From Tetrahymena thermophila SB210 (Eukaryota > Ciliophora > Oligohymenophorea > Hymenostomatida > Tetrahymenidae): 64,000 bases of DNA. The stretch covers positions 372,001 to 436,000 of the forward strand of contig NW_002476209.1 of NCBI RefSeq assembly GCF_000189635.1, read 5' to 3'. This document shows, piece by piece, positions 43,027-55,627 of this stretch. The notes beneath the pieces were generated by a model. The model saw only the letters and a list, made by a program, of their open reading frames with translations, did no database searches and had not been told where the DNA came from. The stretch's first letter is position 1; each line of letters begins with the position of its first letter. The position numbers were made by a program, and so were the translations under genes.

Positions 43027-46000
43027 TCAATATATATTTTAAAGTTAATTTTTAATTTAAAAGTAAGCAGGTAATTTGTTAATAACAAGTGAACTAAGTT
43101 AAATTAAAAGGTTTTTCTACTAATCGTTATTGAGATCATTAATGTCACTTATTAAATTTTTGAATGAAAAATCTTCAACCATGCTGTCTACTTTCTTGAA
43201 AGAGAAATTTACTGTGGTAATTTAAATATTTTTGCTTGGATTTTCAAGTAATTTTAAAAAAAGCTTAAAAGTCTACCAAAAATGTTTTTCTGGATAATTT
43301 CCTACCAGGTACTAAGGTAAAATTAAAGAAAAATTATCTATGGAAATTTTTGAAAGATTTTTTATGAGATCATTCATGATACTATTTAAGTAAGGTTATT
43401 GTAGAGGGATTATGTTGTTTAAATTTAGATAGAAATATTCTAAGTTATCATTGATACTCATCAACAAATTTGCTATGTTTATTTATTTTGCAGAGATTAA
43501 ATTTTAAGAAAAATCTAAATGTAATTTTTTCAAGGTTGGTGAAGCTTCTTAAAGGTAGATTTAAAGTGAATTAAAAAATAACTAATCTATTTATACATGA
43601 GAAAATTAGGCATGAAGTGTTAAGTTAACTAATTTAGGCATGCTTTTAAATGAAGCTGTCTAAAAAATATATCTTATCAAGCTCGATTATAAAGGATAAA
43701 CAGTCTGAGGTTTGCTTAGATCTAATTCAAGATTCTTTAATTTTTTAAACTTTGACAATTTCTTTACTAAATTTTAAATTCCTTTTTATCTAACAAGTGT
43801 TTCAGATAAATTTATGGAAATTGTATTGATATGTTTACTTGCTTTTTTGAGTTTTTAGAACAGAGCCATTGCTTCTTTATTAAATAAGCTATTTCTGGAA
43901 ATATTTAGATTAAATTCCTTAGTATTTGATGAGATTATCTAAAATATATTTTTCAAAACTTAAATTTCTTTCTCTGTTATTCCTACATTACTTAGTGAAA
44001 GTGTCACTTTCTATGATTTTGGAAAATTTTGCAATAGCCCTTTAAGAAACTCCACATCACTAAAATCACAAGATATTCTGCATTCATCTTTTTATTGAAT
44101 GAGTAACTAGAAAAGCATTTTATTCATATCTTTTTGCTTTTTTTAATTTGGTATATCAATACTTTTTTCCTCAATTATCATTTCATCGTTACCCTTTATA
44201 TCCATTTAATTGTTTTGTTAAATATTTTTTTCATTTATCAGTTCTTTCATTTTAGATTCTTCTACTTCAATATCTTCTATTGAATTTTTAAATTAAGGTA
44301 AATCTTATCTAAAATAGTTTATTTCTGTATAATTTTAGTTGTAATCTATTATCAGTCTTTTATTCAAAATTAATTATAACTCTAAAATTTATTATTTTAG
44401 TTCAAAATCAAAAAATTAAAAGCTATTTTAATTTGGAATCTCTATTTCAATTTAAAAGTATTAGATTGTCGACTTTAAATCATTAAACACTAACTTGATT
44501 AAGTCATCTAGACCTTATGGATTATCTAAAATAAAGATATTTAATTCAATTTTTTTTAAATTTCCACTTTGAAGCTTTTCTTGTGAGAAGTATTTTAGAT
44601 CTTCAAGAAACTTGCTGACTGTCTATGACTTTAAAATCAGCTTAATAGTATCTTAATTGAAAATTATACTTTCATTATAATTTAATGAACATTTAAATTA
44701 TTGTATTTGTGGGAGTGAGGAGAAAATGGGAATTAATTTGTATACTTCTAATTATAATTCTAAATTTTAAATATATTAAAAGTTAATATTTAAGTTAAAT
44801 ATCAATATATTTTAACTTATCTCTTTGATCACTTCCATAATTATTGTTTTTAAATCAGTATTTAATATATTAACTTAATCACCTAGAGTGCTTTAGTATA
44901 ATACATTAGTTATATTTATCTCAATTTTTTTAATGTTTTAGTTTTGTAGTTTTTATTGTGAGATATATTTTAGACTATCTGATAGCTCACTTCTCGTTTG
45001 TGAATACAAAGTCAGCTCAAATGTATCTTAATTAAAAAGAATATATTTTTTGGAGTTAATTGAGCATTTTAATTATTGTATTTGTGGAAATAAAGAGAAA
45101 ACATGAATTAATTTATATATTTCTGAAATTGGATTATTTTAATTTTAAATTTAAATATTAAAATCAAATATTAAAAGACTTTAGCTGATACAATTGAGAT
45201 TTTCCTAAAAGATATTAATGATTTATGCTTAAAAATCTTCTGCCTTAATATCTACACAACACTCTTCTAATTTTTTTAATTCTGTAACCATATTACATAG
45301 AAAAATAAGTTAATTTTTATCATCTTTATTGTGTTACATTTTAATTTATATTTTTTTTAAAGTGCCTAAATATTGGTATTAAATTTTTGAGTCATCTATA
45401 CTTTCCTACTTTTACTAAATATCTAAATCAAGATCTTATAATTTTGTATAATATTTATTCGAAAGAATACTTTTGAATGTTGTAAGATGCCTATCTATTA
45501 TTTTTAAGCTCTCTATTCTTTCTAATCTAAAATTTCTAATAATTTCTTAGAATTCTTACTTTTAATCGAAATCAAATATATTAGCATTTACTATTAATTA
45601 TTTTCTTTATAAGCTAACTTCTAAGAACTTTTAATCTTACTAAAAGTACAGTTAAGCTAAGCTAAGATTAGAATTAAAATTTTTCAACTAGTTTAATAAT
45701 TTAAAAGATTAACATCCAACCACTTAGAAAGAAAATATTTAAATATCTTTCCTATTTAAGTTATAAAAATATTTTTCAAGTTAATCTTATTTTCCAAAAT
45801 ATAAATCAGCTTTTATTTCTAATTTTACTACTTAGGCTTTTGTTTGATTTGGAATAAAAGAAAGAATTTCAAAGATAATTGGATCATTAATTTTATTTTT
45901 TTTACTATCTATTATCTTTATATCTATATATTCAAATGTATGTCGCCATTTCTAAATTATATGATAGCAATCCTACAATACAGTTAAATTACTATATGTT

Positions 46001-46458
46001 AAATCTTCGTTGTAATGAAGTATAAGTTCACTACCTTTTAAGATAAGTTTAAAGTTTTTTTATCCAATTAATTCTAAATGGCTCAATTCTTAACTTTCAT
46101 ATTTCTTTTCTAAAAATTTTTTACCAATTTAAGCTAAAACCTTCGCTTAGAGCAGCTCATTATTTTTTCCCTTAAAAATTTTGTTAAATTCTAGCTTTAA
46201 ACCTAAAAGATTGCTTTCATTTAAATTTAAATTAGAAAAATCTGTATTAATTGGTATGTAATTGTTTTTGTATTAGTTATTATCCATGATAAAATCTAAA
46301 AATTAAACTTTATTTGGGATTTTCGAAACTAATTTTAGAAATTCTTTAAAGGATTGTTCATCGAATACCTAATAGGCAAGATTGATTGTAACTTCTTTTT
46401 CTACATGTATTTTTCCTTTAAGTAATTTATACAAGTCTGGTAAATTAGTAACAATCAT
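43027..46458 (-). CDS. Large RNase-inhibitor-type leucine-rich-repeat protein
   Basis: Continuous 1143-codon frame, ATG at 46456-46458, TGA at 43027-43029, no intron needed. The protein is Leu/Ile/Asn/Lys-rich with no signal peptide or membrane helix. The C-terminal half contains recognisable repeats of the RNase-inhibitor class (FNLNISRNSLFNKEAMALFQ; TISINLSETL; NLELDLSK). The N-terminal half has the same alternation of hydrophobic strands but is more diverged. An internal ~125-residue block is present twice (see repeat at 44550-45145). The adjacent gene at 46788-49601 has the same architecture. Such proteins are numerous in ciliates; no enzymatic domain is seen, and protein binding is the likely activity. 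Confidence 0.8.
44550..45145 (-). repeat. Two in-frame copies of a ~375-nt unit inside the LRR gene
   Basis: The offset between copies is 375 nt (125 codons), shown by the shared + strand TTATTGTATTTGTGG at ~44699 and ~45074. At protein level, LPQIQQFKCSLNYN pairs with FPQIQQLKCSINSK, and IFNQDTIKLILKSQT with LFNQDTFELTLYSQT. DNA similarity is still visible, so the duplication is moderately recent. Confidence 0.7.
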
Positions 46459-46787
46459 TTTATGTTAGTTTGTATCCTAGATTTATTAATTTATTACACA
46501 ATTATTTAATATTTATTATTATTTAGTTTTTTGTTAATTAAATATTATTTTAGGCAAATAAAAAGAAGCTGATAATTTCTAAATAAATAAATAAATATTT
46601 AAATTTATATATTTTAGAGGGAAGCAAGCTTAAGAGTTCTTTTCAATTTAGTATATTTAAAAAAAAATAATTTTACTACTAATAAATGTCTAAATCAACA
46701 AATTAAAAACATATAATTAAAAAATTAATTATAAAGCAGTGAAATAATTTTTTAATATAATTAAAAAAGTAACTAAAAAATTATCAA
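46459..46787. other. Short intergenic gap
   Basis: 329 nt of A+T-rich DNA between the two LRR genes on the same strand. Nothing else seen. Confidence 0.6.
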
Positions 46788-49601
46788 TCAATTAAATATT
46801 TAATTTATTTTAATATAAGGAGGAGCATTCATAAGAATTTTTGATAGTTTTAATTTAAAAAAACTGTTTGTTTCTGCATCTAGTTCATTTTATATTGATA
46901 AACCCTAGTTATTTGCCATAGTTAAGCACGAATCACGGATTAAAAAATTAAACTAATAAATATCAATATTTAATTTCTTAATCACACTAAAGTTTATTTT
47001 ATTAAATAACTTCAATAGTTCCAAAACATATTGCTTCTAATTAATTCCTGTGGCATTTTTACATAATTTGATTCTTATTTTTTCTAATTACTCAAAGCTC
47101 ATTAATTGCTAAGTAATACTCATAAAAGAAAAGAGCTAAGCCTCTGTTTAATCTATGATTTGTTGAAAATTTAAACTTATTGAAACTAAATCTTTTGGAA
47201 GTTTAGAGAGTGAAAGTATAAATTTCTTTTGGCAAACATTGGAGTAAGCAATATTATTTTTAAAATTCAATTTTAAAATTTTTAATTTTTGAGAAATCAA
47301 AGGTAAATTAGTAGCTAAAATATTGTAGAAGTTTTAATCTAACAACAATTTAGAATCGACAGCTTTTAGACATAATTCTTCTAAGTTAGGTAAGTTTTTA
47401 CAATTTAAAGAATCAAAAAGATATTAAATAAATTAATTTTTTAGGATATTATTATTATTAGAGTTGCTTATATCTAAACTAAAAACTCTCAATTATTTAA
47501 ATTTTGAGATCTTTTTACTTAAGCTTATCAATCCTCTTTACTTTACAGAAGTTTAGCTCAAATCAATTTTTAATTCAAATAATTTATTATTACAATTTTT
47601 CAAACTTCTAAAAGCTTCAATAGCTAATTAGTTGCTGAATCTTTAATTTTCAGAAAAATTTATTGCCAAAGCTTCAGCTTTCTTTAAATCATTAAAAAAG
47701 GTCTTCCATAGTTTAAACTCCTTATCCTTATAAAGATCATTTTTTGAAATATTCAAGCTTATGCTCTTAGCGTTTTTAAACAAATAAAATTTTTATAAAA
47801 TAGTTTCAAAAAATTTCATTGAATAAACACTTGAAAAATCTAGAGAGCAATTTTCATACAACTAAACAAATTCAAAAAATTCAAAATAGCTTTCTAATTT
47901 TGTAAGAAATTGTTCAGGATTTCTTTTAAAAGTATCATCAATTTTGATGAAAATCTCTTTAAATTCTTATTTTTCAAAAATCTTAATATCATTTAATGAT
48001 AAAGAAAACGGTCTCTGTCTTTGTATTTCTGAATTTAACTTAAATTCAGAAGTGAGATTAGTTGCCTTAAATGACAATTTAATTCCTTTGAACTAAGTTG
48101 AAAAGGAATCAAATTTTTTTTCAAGATGTTCTTATTCAACTAATTTGGTTTCCTAAATTTACATATTCAATGATACCTGCTTTTTAAGTTTAAAATTTTC
48201 TTCATTAAAGTGATCAAAACATTCAATTGAAGAATAATTTAAAATTAAACAAACATCGAGTTATTCACTTTCCAGATGGATTTTCTAATCAGTTTATTCA
48301 ATATAAATTAAAACACTTTCAACATTAGGTGTAAATTTAATAAAACTCAAAAAATTAGATAACTCAATGATTTTATTATTTTTCATTTTAATATCAATAT
48401 TTTTTAGATTGATTAAATCCGAGGTAAAAAATGACTATTAGATACGTTAAGGATTATTAAAAAATGCATGGTATATTGATGATGGAAACTCAAGTTAAAC
48501 TTTTAATTTCTCCATCAAATATAATTGATTAATGGTTGAAATAAAATTAAGTATACTTTAGTTGTCTTACTATTATTATTATTGCTTTAAGATTAGAGTT
48601 AAATATTTGGTCAAACGTTATTTTTAAAGAAATGTATTAATTGTGACTGCAATATTATTTATTAAAAACTGATCATCAATCATTAAGTTTATTTCAGTTA
48701 ATTTATTCATTTCCCACTAATCAATACATAATTTTAAGTCTTCTGAATAATTTAATACTTAAGAATTTAGATTTAAACTGAAAGATTATTCTAGCTTTTA
48801 TAAGACTAGCTACTTTTCTTAAAATATTTCAAAATACTTAACAGAATCTGTTAAACAGGATGAGGTTTGCAATATTTTACAGTTTTATTTATTGTAGATA
48901 TATTTACCTTTTAATAATTATTTATTATTTTTCAAAGTATTTCCAAGGCTAATAGCATATTAATTGTTCAGAAAAATTTTTAATTATTAACTTTAAACAA
49001 CTTTGAAATCATCTATTTATTATATAAACTATTTTATTTGCTATTCACTTAATTTTATGTTGGTAAGTATGAATTTAAGTGAAAATATTTTTACATCTTG
49101 CTTTAAAGCAGAGAGTAAATTGCTAAATCCTTCTATCAAATTTTATTGCCTAACTGGTGATATTTACTTGTATTTTATTGAGACTATTTACTAATTTATG
49201 TCTATCTTTAATTCATTTTAGATATTTAATTTTAATTTGTAAAATTTTCCAGTTGAGATAATGTCTGCAGCAAATTATAAAACTTCAGAGTAGATATCAG
49301 GTTGAGATTTCTAAATGAAATTTGTAGTATCTAATTAGAATTGAAGATTTTAGAAATTTAACTTTTGCAGCTATTTCAAGTCTTCTAATAAGCTATCACT
49401 ATCATTATCTATATTGCTCATTTAGATCTAAATATCATTAACTTTAGAAGATACTTTTGATATAAAATTGAAAAATGTTTTTAGTTGATTATTTTAGTCA
49501 AAGCGAAGCCCATTATTAACTATTAGTATTTTCTGAATATCTTCTTTGTCTTTATTTTTTAGATATTTAGTAATATCTTCGAGCTTAGTTATCACCTTCA
49601 T
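46788..49601 (-). CDS. Second large leucine-rich-repeat protein
   Basis: Continuous 937-codon frame, ATG at 49599-49601, TGA at 46788-46790. No intron, signal peptide or membrane helix. The composition and repeat spacing match the neighbouring 1143-aa protein. Examples are LNISKNDLYKDKEFKLWKTF, ELKIDLSQTSVKQRGLISL and VFSLDISNSNNNN, RNase-inhibitor-like repeats of a little over 30 residues. Like its neighbour it begins with a short Lys-rich helix (MKVITKLEDITKYLKN). The two genes are probably an old tandem duplication. No catalytic motif is visible; function unknown beyond likely protein binding. Confidence 0.8.
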
Positions 49602-49899
49602 AACTTTATGTGTTTTTTTATTTTTTGTTCAATTATTAATTTTTATTAGATATTCTTCAGTCAATAAATAAAATAAATATTTGAATATATTTTGTAAATA
49701 ATCATAAAGAGGGGTAAACAATCAGAAATACAAGAAAGATAACAGAATGAAATAAATCAATAATTAATTAGCAAGTATCATCCGAATTTTAGATATCAAG
49801 TGATCATTTCAATTAGAGAAGTTTTATATAGATTTATAGAAAACAACAATTTTACATAATAAATTAAAACCTGGTAAAAAAATCGCAGCATAGTCATAA

Positions 49900-52022
49900 A
49901 TGGATAGCTAGAGTAAACAAATTAGCAGTAAAAAGAGGGATTATAATGCCTATATGAAGGGAAATTAGATTGATGAAGGTGAAAAGATATACGAAGAAAT
50001 TAACTAATAATATAAACAACTGCACCTTGAGAGGCAGTAACAAAGATTACTGCAATAGGCTTAAAATGCTTAGGCAAGTAATTTTTAAAAAGAAAATAAT
50101 GAAAAAGAAGTAAAAATCAATGATTCTTAGTTAAAGTCATCTTAAAACATTGTAAATAGCTCTGTAAATCCCATTCCTTAAGTCAATAATAATTATCAAA
50201 AAGAATAGAATAAAGTTTCTTAAATGTAGAATATTCATACAAAATTTGAATTCAAGTAGTAAAAAAGCCAATTTTTCATAAACAAGCTGAAGTAATACCC
50301 AAAAGAAGAGTAAACTCCCTATATGTTAGGATTTTCAGATATGTTTTGTAAGAACCCTTTTTTTGAATGTAATCGTATTTTATTGTATTTATTTCAAGAT
50401 TAATAAGCATAATAATTAAAAAATAGATTTCAATGAATAGCCAGAGAGATAAGATGTTTAGTCTATATTTATGACAACTTATGGATATGAAACTGAGCTT
50501 TTAATGCCTATTTTAAAATCTAACAAGCATGTAAAAATTTTTTACTGTATATCCTTAAAAAAAAAATGAGAGTCTTTTAAATTAGACTTTTGAGTTTAAC
50601 TCCTACAATAGTTTTAACAATATTAAAAGAAATTTCTTTTTGCGCGAAAAAAATTTAATTTTTAAAAATTTTTGAGCAATTTTAACTTATTCATTTTTTA
50701 ATCCAAATATTTTTTAAAGTTTGTTTTAGCAAATGATAAGCCGATGCATGATAAAAGTATTAAAGATGTTATAAAAGAGAATGACGGATTTAAAAATTGG
50801 ACACTAATACATCCTCCAAAGGATGTTTCATCTTCATGGGGAGGTGCATTTCACCCAAAATTATGGCTCATAAAATTTAGTAGCTTTTTGAGAGTAGTTA
50901 TTGGCAGTGGTAATCTCCATGTAAGCGACTGGTCTGTATGGAGTAATTGCTTGTGGTATTAAGATTTTCCATTAAATGCTAATAAAAAAGAAAAAACCTA
51001 ATAAAAGCCTTCATCTCCAAAATGGGATTTTGAAGGAGATTTCAAAATTACACTCACTGAATTAGTTAAAAAAATGATGCCATCTGGAATAAATTATTAA
51101 GACTTACTTAAAATAAATTTAGATGATTATGATTATTCAGAAGTAAAAATTATTTTGATAAGTAGTATAGTCGGAAGACACACAGATATATATAAATATG
51201 GAAGAGGAAAAATGTATAAAATAATATAGGCCTTTACTTAAAATGAAAAAAATATTACTAATTAACCAAATAATAATTTAACACAAAATTAAAAAATAAT
51301 TACCTATCAATGTACAAGCTTAGGGAATATAGATAATACATTTTTAAACGAGTTCTATACATGTGCTACAGCTAACAAGCCAATCACTGAGTTGAAAAAA
51401 GATAAAGCTAACAAAAAACAAGATCCAAATTTAATAGAATAAAAATTTAGATTGATTTTTCCAACAGCTGAATATATTTATGAGGATACAATTTATGGTC
51501 CTGAATATGCTTCTCCTGTTATACTAAATCAAAAATATTATGAAAAAGAAAGCTTCCCAAAATCTATTTTTCATCAGTTTTGTTCTCCTGACAATTATTT
51601 TTATCACACAGGAGCAATACCTCATTTAAAAACAATGGTTGTTACTGATAATGATCTACAAATCAAGGATGACTCTATTGTGTATATCGGAAGGTATAAA
51701 ATATTATTTCAGTTAATCAGTATTTAATTAATTTTTTTTTTTTACAATACAGTCACAATTTTACTGCAGCTGCTTGGGGAAGATTTGAAAAAGACTACTC
51801 ATAAATTTATAATAGCAATACCGAATTAGGTATTATCTATCCACCTATGGAAGGTTAACATTAATTTAATAATATCTTATTTAATTTAAAAAAATAAATG
51901 TTTAAACTTAATTAGATTCTGCTTGTATAAAATAAGAGATAATAAATTCTTTTAGCTTTAAATTAGATGCCCCTAAATACACCTAAAACATGAAACCGTT
52001 TGTTAGAAATTTTGAAGATTGA
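49900..52022 (+). CDS. TDP1: Tyrosyl-DNA phosphodiesterase (TDP1)
   Basis: Removes topoisomerase I peptides and other adducts from DNA 3' ends. Five exons: 49900-50347, 50427-50530, 50720-51693, 51753-51853 and 51916-52022. Introns are 79, 189, 59 and 62 nt, and the phase closes at 577 aa. Residues 1-~130 are Q/K-rich and variable, as in other TDP1 proteins. The catalytic core begins near FMTTYGYETELL. First HKD motif: AFHPKLWLI with His229 and Lys231, followed by VVIGSGNLHVSDW. Second: AIPHLKTMV with His486 and Lys488, followed by YIGSHNFTAAAWG. The C-terminus PFKLDAPKYT-like segment (SFKLDAPKYTQNMKPFV) is typical. The spacing between motifs (~257 residues) fits the family. All catalytic residues are present. 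Confidence 0.93.
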
Positions 52023-52359
52023 TAAATAAATATGGAAATTACTCTATATAAAAAATATAAAAATAAAATTGATACTTTAAAATTATTTTTGTTGTTTATA
52101 ATAAATAAAATCTCTGATCTATAAAAATTAAATTATCTCAAATATATTAATTAATTAAATTCATTCAATAAATAAATATCTTTTTGATTATTTCTAACTT
52201 TTCCAGAAAATAAAAGAGCAAGCTGATAAGACAAAAGTACAGTTAAAAGATAAAAGATTTTTTAATAAAAATTACAAAATCACTACTAGATATTTTATTT
52301 GTTGCATCAATTAATAATTTACATAAAAAATAATAAAAAGAACTTTTAATTGTTTAAAA
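52023..52359. other. Short intergenic gap
   Basis: 337 nt, A+T-rich, between two same-strand genes. No feature supported. Confidence 0.6.
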
Positions 52360-53271
52360 ATGCTTAGAAAATTTGTTTACGGTGTAGGTTTACTTTAAAT
52401 AGGTTATGTAGGATACAACGCATCTGACTATATTTATAGGTATGGTATTCACTAAAACTGCAACTTGAAATCAATATATCCTTAAGAATACGCACTTATT
52501 ACTGGGGCTTCATAAGGATTAGGTTTAGGATATGCTGAGGAATTAGCTAAAAGAGGATATAATGTTATTTTAGCTTCTCGTACATAGAAAAATCTTGAAG
52601 AAGTTGCTTAAAAATTGTAGTAAAAGTATACAAATGTTAAGATAGAATACAGAGTTTTGAATTTAGAAAATGAAGATCCTCAATCATACGAAGCCTTCTT
52701 TTCATAATTAAAAAAAGATTATGATAATAAAATCGGAATATTCATAAATAACGCAGCAGCTTTTGAAAAGGATTATTTAATAAATCTTACTCCTAAATAA
52801 ATCAAATCAGTAATTGATACAAATGTCCTTGGTGCAACATTCATGATTTAGTAGGAATTAAAATATGCCATTCAAAATTCTTAGAATGACAAGCAAAAAA
52901 CTTTGTTAATTAATGTAGGCTCTTAGAAAACTCACCGTGGAGGTACTTAAGAAGCAAACGTTTATTATGCAACCAAGCAATATATGAATCATTTAACCAG
53001 CTGCTTGAGGGACTAATATAAAACAATAGATTCTAATATATAAATAGTAAATAACTCCCCAGGTTATATTGATTCACCTATGCTTAGCTCATTCTATCCT
53101 AATTTTTCATAAACTTTTGGATCATACTTTTTAGATACTCCTTAAAAAATAGCCAAATAAACTCTTGATTAAATTGATGCAGATCCAGCTGTTATAAATG
53201 GATCTGATAAGCAAGCATTTGGGAACATATTCTTAAGCCTATAAGCAAAATATTAAAATCTTTTTAACTGA
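52360..53271 (+). CDS. Short-chain dehydrogenase/reductase
   Basis: Single exon, 303 aa. The N-terminus (FVYGVGLLQIGYVGYNAS) is hydrophobic, suggesting membrane attachment, as in the 17-beta-hydroxysteroid / 3-ketoacyl-CoA reductase branch. The Rossmann nucleotide loop is TGASQGLG (48-55), ASRTQKNLEE follows the second strand and hints at NADP preference, and IFINNAAAFEKDY carries the NNA motif. The catalytic set is Ser188 (LINVGSQ), Tyr202 and Lys206 (YYATK), with a normal Ser-Tyr spacing of 14. NNSPGYIDSPM is the usual post-catalytic PG motif. The substrate is likely a lipid or steroid but cannot be decided from sequence. Confidence 0.9.
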
Positions 53272-53857
53272 GTTTCAATATGACTAAATTAAAGATACCA
53301 GTTTAGATAAAATAAAATAATTTTTAAGTATTGTTTAAATTTATTAATAAATATTTAAAATTTCTGAATCTCCATAAATCCATTTTGTTGTTTTTTATCA
53401 TTCATTTTATCAGTAAGATTAAAATATTACAGAATACACAAATGTAATAAATAATACAATTTTCAAACGACTTAAATTTGTTATATTTAATTTTTATTTC
53501 CAAATGCAACGAATTGTATTTGAATAGTCAATTGAAATGATATCATTCTTGTCTAATAAAAAAACAATTTCTATAAATAGTAATAATGGTAAGCGATTAC
53601 CAATTATTTTGTGAATAAACCTGGTAATCTTTAAAACAAACAAAATTGATGTTAACTAATTAAAATTTGAAAGTTAATACAAATTAATATGGCAAAAAAT
53701 ACCAAAATAAATATTTTTAGTATTTAAAACATTTTATAAAAATAAAATTTGTTCTTTTGATCTTTGGTTTTTTAAAGTTTGTTAGAATTTAGAAATAAAT
53801 TTTTTGATTAAAATAAAATAAATAATAAAAATATTGATATTTTTTAATATTTTTTCT
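53272..53857. other. Convergent 3' flanks
   Basis: A+T-rich gap between two genes ending toward each other. No feature supported. Confidence 0.6.
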
Positions 53858-55081
53858 TCAATTATTATATCCATAGCATGCACACTTTTGATAAGGTCCA
53901 CCACATTTGTAACAGAATTGACAGCCACATCTGCAAGTCATGTGATCACAGCTTTTTTGAATTTATTATTTTAATAGGTTAGATATTCAAAACTAAAAAA
54001 TATTACCCTTAATTCTTTTCTACCCACATTTTGCAATTGATACATTATTTGAATTTTTAACCTCTGACAAATTGCTCGAAACGCTTATCTTATTCCTGTT
54101 TGGTAATAAAATTAAAGATTATTTTATTATCTGAAATTATGTTTAACAATTAATTACATTGTATGTGTTAGAAATTTGATATTCTTTGCATGTTTGATTC
54201 TTATGGAATTCACATTTGCAAGTTAAACAAAATTTCTTTCTACAAAGAGGACATATTAACAAAGTTTAGTTCTCTTCTAAAACAAATGCATACTTGCACC
54301 CAGCAGAAGGACACCAAGATATCTATTTGTATAAGTTTATTTAAATAACAATGATTATTATTAAAATAATATGTGGAATACTTCTTCTAAATTGCTATCA
54401 ATGTAGTTGTTTAAGGAAAATTCTTCATATTTTTAAAATTCTTGTTTAGTTAGAATTTCTTTAATATCACTATAATCTACATCTTATTTGCAATTATCAT
54501 TAGGACACTTAAGAGGAAAGCTACGATCCTTTATTTTGACATTAAAGTACTATTGCAAACAATCTCTGTGAAATTAATGTCTGCACTAAAGAGGCCAAAA
54601 TTATGAATCTGTCATTAATTCTAAACAAATCTCACATTTCCAAGATTATTCATCTTCGTTTTAAATTTTTTTATACGAGTCAAGTACTTTTCTTTCCTCT
54701 TCTTCCATTTCTTGAGCAGCTAATCTTGCCAACAATTCATCTTGTTTTTACCTCTCTAACTCCTATTTTTAAAATTGCACATTATATGATATCTATCTAT
54801 CTACTAACTATTTTAAAAATATTACTTATCTCTACTCCTCTTGCATCATGCTTTAAAATAATTCCTCTTCATTTTTATTAAAATCTTACTAAATTATTTA
54901 TAATTAAAAATGAGTAATTCTTATCTAAACTCATATTCTATTGTAAGTTTACTTTCATTTGGATTTATGAGTCTTACTAAAATATTTTTTCTGTTAACAG
55001 TTCTATAGTTTTAATTGGCTATGGCTACTTTCCTTCAAGAATATGAGAATATAATTCTTCAATTAAATCTGTTCTTTGCAT
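53858..55081 (-). CDS. RBR-type E3 ubiquitin ligase
   Basis: RING-IBR-RING ligases pass ubiquitin through a Cys in RING2. Start proposed at ATG 55079-55081. The N-terminal ~250 nt contain at least one intron I could not place with confidence (a phrase RLINPNESKLTIEYEF hints at an RWD-like region). From ~54890 downward the frame is firm, with introns 54323-54381, 54096-54157 and 53952-54006. RING1: WKCEICLELM ... CRHQFHRDCLQQYF ... KCPNDNCKQ. IBR: WCPSAGCKYAF ... LICPLCRKKFCLTCKCEFH. RING2: FKQCINCKMWVEKNQGCDHM, then TCRCGCQFCYKCGG, ending CACYGYNN. The Cys after CDHMT is at the usual catalytic position. A coiled, Glu/Gln-rich segment precedes RING1. No membrane helix. Confidence 0.87.
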
Positions 55082-55627
55082 TTGTTTAGTAAGCTAAACA
55101 AATTATTCAAAACCTTATGTTAATTCTTACAAAGCCTACTCACTCAGGTTATATCTTACAAACGCAGTGCCAAGTAAGAAACTCTAATAAAGACTCTCTC
55201 CTCTTATTGAGGATAGATTCTGTAATATGTTTTTTATATTTTAACTTTTTGATTTTTGCATATTTAAAGTATAAGATATTTATTTTATTAGACTATCTTT
55301 TATGACTTTCAGAAATTATTTATTTTTCTATGCTTTTATATATATATATTACAAAAGTTTATTGTATATTCTATCAAAAATTTTTTATTAACAAAATTAT
55401 AGTATCCACTCTTATAATTCTGATATTATATGATAAAAAAAATATCTTAATAGTTTAGACAAATTTTGGTATTAAGATAGATAGATAAGCCTATTTGATT
55501 AGAAATTTTACAAACACAAAAAAAAATTGTTTCTATTTTATGCAATTTGCATAAATTTGTTAACTTTGATAAAAAATCGAAATAATAGAACAGAAATAAG
55601 AAATTTTATATAAAAATTTATTCATAC
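55082..55627. other. Intergenic, A+T-rich
   Basis: Upstream region of the ligase gene and 3' flank of the next gene on the same strand. Nothing else seen. Confidence 0.6.

Noticed and set aside
54603-55305. Two + strand frames over the ubiquitin-ligase gene
   Set aside because: They are antisense to firmly identified RING and linker coding sequence or to its upstream flank.
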